From the NCBI GenBank assembly GCA_046154185.1, contig JBJXGE010000080.1, positions 1-34,623 of the forward strand: DNA of 34,623 nt, in the 5' to 3' direction. Positions within the stretch are counted from its first letter, which is position 1; each line of letters begins with the position of its first letter. Below the pieces are notes generated by a model, which did no database searches, was not told the DNA's origin, and saw only the letters and a program-made list of their open reading frames with translations. Of the stretch, positions 33,388 to 34,623 are shown one piece after another. The translations under genes and the position numbers were made by a program. This stretch comes from JBJXGE01 sp046154185. GTDB taxonomy: Bacteria; Planctomycetota; UBA8108; UBA1146; JAJFFE01.

Positions 33388-34421
33388 GGGCCGTGAGGAT
33401 TTGCGCGCATGGTGGAATCGAACAAATCGAGTGGCGCGACTTGCCGGTGCGGGCGCTGACGAGTAACGAAGTGAGAGTCGCGGTCCAAGCTGTCGGGCTC
33501 AACCACCTCGATCTCTGGGTTCGTCGCGGCGTTCCTGGTCACAAGTTTCCCCTTCCGCTCACGCCCGGCTCGGATGCTGCGGGCCACATCTCAGAGATCG
33601 GCAGCTCCGTTAGAAATCTCCAAGTCGGTGATCGAGTCGTGGTCGCGCCGGGCATCGGCTGCGGCACGTGTGAGCCGTGTCTCAACGGTCTAGACCATCG
33701 CTGCAGACGATACGAAATACTCGGCGAAAACCGCGATGGCACATGCGCGGACTCAGTGATCGTCCCCGCGTCGCACGCGATCTCGTTGCCGGCACGTGTA
33801 TCCCTCGAAGAAGGCGCTTGTTTTGTGCTATCCGCCTTGACGGCTTGGACCATGTTGGTCGAGCGCGCCGCTATCCGCGCGGGCGAAAAGGTCCTTGTCC
33901 TCAGTGGTGGAAGTGGCCTCGGCGTCATGGCGATTCAGATCGCGCGATTACACGGTTGCCGAGTGATCGCGACGGGCGGCGGCGAACAGAAATGCCGTCA
34001 AATCGAGGCGCTGGGCGTTCGGGATGTCATCGATCACTCACGAGAAGACATACTCGACGCGGTGCGAGCTCGCACAGACAAAGAAGGCGTCGATGTCGTC
34101 GTTGAACATGTCGGAGAAAAGACGTGGTCCGCGAGTCTGAAATCACTCGTCCGCGGCGGCCGGCTCGTAACCTGCGGAGCGACTTCCGGCGCTCGCGGCG
34201 ATCTCGATATCCGGCAACTCTTCTTCAAGAATCTCTCGGTGCTCGGCTCGACCATGGGACCCGTCGGACTGGTGCCGAAACTCGTCAGACTACTCGTCGA
34301 TGGGCTACTAAAACCGATCGTCCATCGCTCGCTAGAATTTGCCGACATTCGTGAAGCGCACCAACTCCTCGAGAACCGCGAAGTATTTGGAAAAATAGTC
34401 CTACGGCGCTCCGTCGACTAA
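33384..34421 (+). CDS. Zinc-binding alcohol dehydrogenase superfamily (MDR) oxidoreductase
   Basis: A 345-aa medium-chain dehydrogenase with a GroES-like N-terminal half and a Rossmann half with LSGGSGLGVMAIQIA. The structural-zinc motif C-x2-C-x2-C-x7-C is intact (Cys93, Cys96, Cys99, Cys107). The catalytic-zinc ligands of classical ADH are replaced: GVC becomes GLN (Asn40) and GHE becomes GSD (Ser63-Asp64). It may therefore work without catalytic zinc, as quinone-oxidoreductase-like and enoyl-reductase-like members do. TTG 33384 overlaps the previous stop (TTGA) and has GAGGTG five bases upstream; GTG 33393 is an alternative. As third gene of the hydratase operon it probably oxidises or reduces an acyl-CoA intermediate; the substrate is unknown. 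Confidence 0.88.
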   Translation: MRAVRICAHGGIEQIEWRDLPVRALTSNEVRVAVQAVGLNHLDLWVRRGVPGHKFPLPLTPGSDAAGHISEIGSSVRNLQVGDRVVVAPGIGCGTCEPCLNGLDHRCRRYEILGENRDGTCADSVIVPASHAISLPARVSLEEGACFVLSALTAWTMLVERAAIRAGEKVLVLSGGSGLGVMAIQIARLHGCRVIATGGGEQKCRQIEALGVRDVIDHSREDILDAVRARTDKEGVDVVVEHVGEKTWSASLKSLVRGGRLVTCGATSGARGDLDIRQLFFKNLSVLGSTMGPVGLVPKLVRLLVDGLLKPIVHRSLEFADIREAHQLLENREVFGKIVLRRSVD

Positions 34422-34623
34422 CGGGCGATGCCCCCCAGGGCAGCCGCAGGGCCGGCAGCCGCGGGCTTTGTTCTATTCAGCCTTGTCGGCTGCAACTCCG
34501 TCATGCCGTGTCGCACCCCTGCAGGGTGCGACCGTTTTTCACACTTTACCCAGGGCTTCGCCCTTGTATGTTGCCGAACGCCGTCGAAACTACCGTCGCA
34601 CGAACCAGACGCGTTGTTGTCGG
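34422..34623. other. Non-coding tail with several short hairpins
   Basis: I see no gene in the last 200 bases. Besides the terminator there are CAGCC/GGCTG (about 34478-34492) and AGGGC-TTC-GCCCT (about 34552-34564) hairpins, plus a GC-rich CAGGGC...GCCGGC stretch near 34438-34465. The phrase 'cccagggcttcgccct' resembles dispersed extragenic palindromes seen in planctomycete genomes; that resemblance is from memory. Confidence 0.45.
34510..34540 (+). terminator. Intrinsic terminator after the hydratase/dehydrogenase operon
   Basis: GTCGCACCC (34510-34518) pairs with GGGTGCGAC (34524-34532), a perfect 9-bp stem with a 5-base loop, followed by CGTTTTTC. It lies 89 bases after the dehydrogenase stop. 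Other short hairpins surround it, so it may belong to an extragenic repeat. Confidence 0.75.

Noticed and set aside
31735..34421. Reading the three-gene operon as a full benzoyl-CoA oah-dch-had cluster.
   Set aside because: The first hydratase is an ordinary short enoyl-CoA hydratase, not the longer Oah type. The dehydrogenase lacks the GVCHTD-type motif of Had, and no benzoyl-CoA reductase is present.

Overview
The window is GC-rich chromosomal DNA, roughly 60% by eye, from a Gram-negative-type bacterium. It most likely comes from Planctomycetota. The best clue is the secreted IPT/TIG + dockerin protein at 29169-30476, whose 'GDANDD...DLADAIY...YLF' C-terminus is typical of planctomycete genomes. 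Supporting clues are an NPCBM protein, giant TPR/DUF3857 proteins, a HEAT + VWA protein and a bacterial SH3 protein, all with signal peptides. Myxococcota or Acidobacteriota cannot be excluded without a marker gene. Coding density is high. I see no phage genes, CRISPR array, transposase or rRNA; there is one tRNA.

Layout. (1) 1-2.6 kb: RNA turnover pair on the minus strand, RNase Y then YmdB-type phosphodiesterase. Three small hairpins lie in the RNase Y leader. (2) 2.9-8.1 kb, minus strand: SPOR-like membrane protein, then a tight DUF89 phosphatase / OsmC / CaiB-BaiF CoA-transferase operon, then an exported tandem-SH3 protein followed by a short degenerate tandem repeat. (3) 8.5-17.3 kb, plus strand: an NPCBM protein and two giant, translationally coupled paralogues (1253 and 1218 aa) with TPR, DUF3857 and transglutaminase-like regions. 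The first keeps a Cys-His-Asp triad; the second has Ser-Phe-Asn there. A strong hairpin separates them from a convergent HEAT/VWA protein.

(4) 19.2-25.4 kb: a nucleotide/nucleoside scavenging locus, the most striking part of the window. One 941-aa reading frame joins a signal peptide and a complete UshA-type 5'-nucleotidase to a complete concentrative nucleoside transporter (CNT/NupC). Its stop codon overlaps the start of a purine nucleoside phosphorylase. A uridine-phosphorylase-like gene converges on that pair, and an AlgC-type phosphomannomutase/phosphoglucomutase is divergent across an intergenic region with two palindromes. The inferred route is nucleotide dephosphorylated outside the inner membrane, nucleoside imported by the same polypeptide, then phosphorolysis in the cytoplasm.

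(5) 25.5-28.8 kb: an exported hypothetical protein with a possible metal-binding CxxC, an M28 metallopeptidase translationally coupled (GTGA) to an unrecognised 91-aa protein, and a divergent 84-aa small protein. (6) 28.9-30.5 kb: tRNA-Pro(CGG) with encoded CCA, promoter and terminator, and the dockerin protein with its own promoter and terminator. (7) 30.7-34.4 kb: acyl-CoA metabolism. A 3-hydroxyacyl-CoA dehydrogenase is divergent from an enoyl-CoA hydratase, a second hydratase resembling cyclohexa-1,5-dienecarbonyl-CoA hydratase, and an overlapping zinc-type dehydrogenase. The last 200 bases are non-coding and rich in short hairpins, one of them a good intrinsic terminator.
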